Positions 6,829-7,845 of a stretch of 7,845 nt of DNA are shown piece after piece. The DNA lies in NCBI GenBank assembly GCA_024635735.1, contig JAGXII010000215.1, positions 1-7,845 of the forward strand, in the 5' to 3' direction. Below the pieces are notes generated by a model that saw only the letters and a program-made list of their open reading frames with translations, did not search any database and had not been told where the DNA came from. The position numbers and the translations under genes were made by a program. Positions within the stretch are counted from its first letter, which is position 1, and every line of letters starts with the position of its first letter. Source of the stretch: Christiangramia sp. GTDB lineage: Bacteria > Bacteroidota > Bacteroidia > Flavobacteriales > Flavobacteriaceae.

Positions 6829-7845
6829 TTATTTAAGGTCAAAACGATCATGATTCATCACTTTATTCCAGGCTTTTACAAAATCTTTCACGAATTTTTC
6901 TTTAGAGTCAGTAGAACCATAAAACTCAGCGAGGGCTCTCAGTTCTGAATTAGAACCAAAAATAAGGTCGGCGCGGGTACCTGTCCATTTCACTTCTCCC
7001 GTTTTACGATCCCGGCCTTCAAATTCATTTTGAGAATCTGAAGTAGCTTTCCAGGTAGTATTCATATCCAGAATATTTTTAAAGAAATCGTTGGTAAGAG
7101 TCCCAGGACGATCTGTAAACACGCCATGTTTAGAACTGTCAAAATTGGTATCCAGAGCACGCATTCCACCCACAAGTACTGTCATTTCGGGTGGTGTAAG
7201 TTTTAAAAGTTGTGCGCGGTCTACCAGCATTTCTTCAGCAGAAGCCGATATATGATCCCTGTTTCTGAAATAGTTTCTAAACCCGTCAGAATTAGGTTCA
7301 AGAGGAGCGAAAGCTTCCACATCTGTTTGCTCCTGAGTTGCATCAGTACGCCCTGCTTTAAAAGGAACTTTAATATCGTGCCCGGCATCCTGCGCGGACT
7401 TTTCTATAGCTGCACAACCTCCAAGAACAATAATATCTGCAAGAGAAACTTTCTTATTGCCAGATTGAGAATCATTAAATCCTTTCTGAATATTTTCAAG
7501 GGTTTTAATGATTTTTTCTAATTGAGAAGGATTATTTACTTCCCAGCTTTTTTGAGGCTCCAAACGGATTCTCGCGCCATTAGCGCCACCACGTTTATCT
7601 GAATCTCTATAGGTTGATGCAGATGCCCAGGCGGTTGAAACAAGTTCGGAAACAGATAATCCGGAATCAAGAATTTTAGACTTAAGATTTGAAATATCAT
7701 TATCATTTATAAGTTCATGATCTACTGCAGGAACCGGATCCTGCCAGATTAACTCTTCCTGTGGAACTTCAGGCCCCAGGTAACGGGAAATTGGCCCCAT
7801 ATCACGATGCGTTAGTTTATACCAGGCTCTGGCAAAGGCATCAGC
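6829..7845 (-). CDS. katG: Catalase-peroxidase KatG, C-terminal part (5' end beyond window)
   Basis: The window holds the last 338 residues of a KatG, a bifunctional haem enzyme that removes hydrogen peroxide and also has peroxidase activity. The frame stays open to the right edge and begins ADAFARAWYKLTHRD, a typical internal KatG stretch; the Met at 7800 (THRDMGP) is internal and not a start. Visible family blocks, in fragment numbering, are RYLGPEVP (21-28), KRGGANGARIRL (84-95), ADIIVLGGCAAIEKS (136-150), LVGGMRALDTN (224-234), GTRADLIFGSNSELRAL (289-305) and the usual end VMNHDRFDLK. KatGs are about 720-740 residues, so slightly under half is present. It covers the end of the N-terminal domain and the whole C-terminal domain, which does not hold the active haem. 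The haem-binding and catalytic residues lie outside the window. I see no frameshift or loss. Any peroxide-responsive promoter would also be outside. Confidence 0.97.
   Translation of the reverse strand, partial: ADAFARAWYKLTHRDMGPISRYLGPEVPQEELIWQDPVPAVDHELINDNDISNLKSKILDSGLSVSELVSTAWASASTYRDSDKRGGANGARIRLEPQKSWEVNNPSQLEKIIKTLENIQKGFNDSQSGNKKVSLADIIVLGGCAAIEKSAQDAGHDIKVPFKAGRTDATQEQTDVEAFAPLEPNSDGFRNYFRNRDHISASAEEMLVDRAQLLKLTPPEMTVLVGGMRALDTNFDSSKHGVFTDRPGTLTNDFFKNILDMNTTWKATSDSQNEFEGRDRKTGEVKWTGTRADLIFGSNSELRALAEFYGSTDSKEKFVKDFVKAWNKVMNHDRFDLK

Noticed and set aside
7210..7521. Plus-strand 103-codon frame inside katG
   Set aside because: It is antisense to conserved KatG sequence, its cysteine- and serine-rich product shows no family, and it is the kind of open frame expected by chance opposite a coding region.

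Overview
The window looks like chromosomal DNA of a marine or soil Flavobacteriaceae-type Bacteroidetes. The evidence is moderately AT-rich sequence, AT-rich leaders without Shine-Dalgarno sites, three lipoproteins with Bacteroidetes-style lipoboxes, and families common in that group (DUF3500, DUF1684, DUF2892, serine hydrolases). I cannot fix the genus from sequence alone.

Layout. Positions 3-176 hold the 3' end of an unidentified gene. Positions 293-3901 carry three plus-strand genes for exported serine hydrolases. These are a membrane-anchored alpha/beta hydrolase, an amidase-signature lipoprotein, and a proline-iminopeptidase-family lipoprotein. The last two are only 30 bp apart and are probably co-transcribed. 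All three keep their catalytic residues, which suggests breakdown of amides, esters or small peptides outside the cytoplasm. A 333-bp gap (3902-4234) follows, containing an 84-bp paired-hairpin repeat that resembles a REPIN, plus an AT-only hairpin. Next come a secreted DUF3500 protein (4235-5305) and a small two-helix DUF2892 membrane protein (5402-5626).

The right-hand third is on the minus strand, convergent with the genes before it. It has a DUF1684 lipoprotein (5769-6656) and the C-terminal 338 residues of a KatG catalase-peroxidase that runs off the right edge (6829-7845). A clear intrinsic terminator (6777-6804) lies just past the katG stop, so DUF1684 is probably expressed separately.

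I see no phage, CRISPR, insertion sequence, toxin-antitoxin or defence genes, and no RNA genes. There is no convincing undescribed multi-gene system here. The items most worth following are the REPIN-like element, the hydrolase trio with possible surface-export signals, and the two DUF proteins of unknown function.
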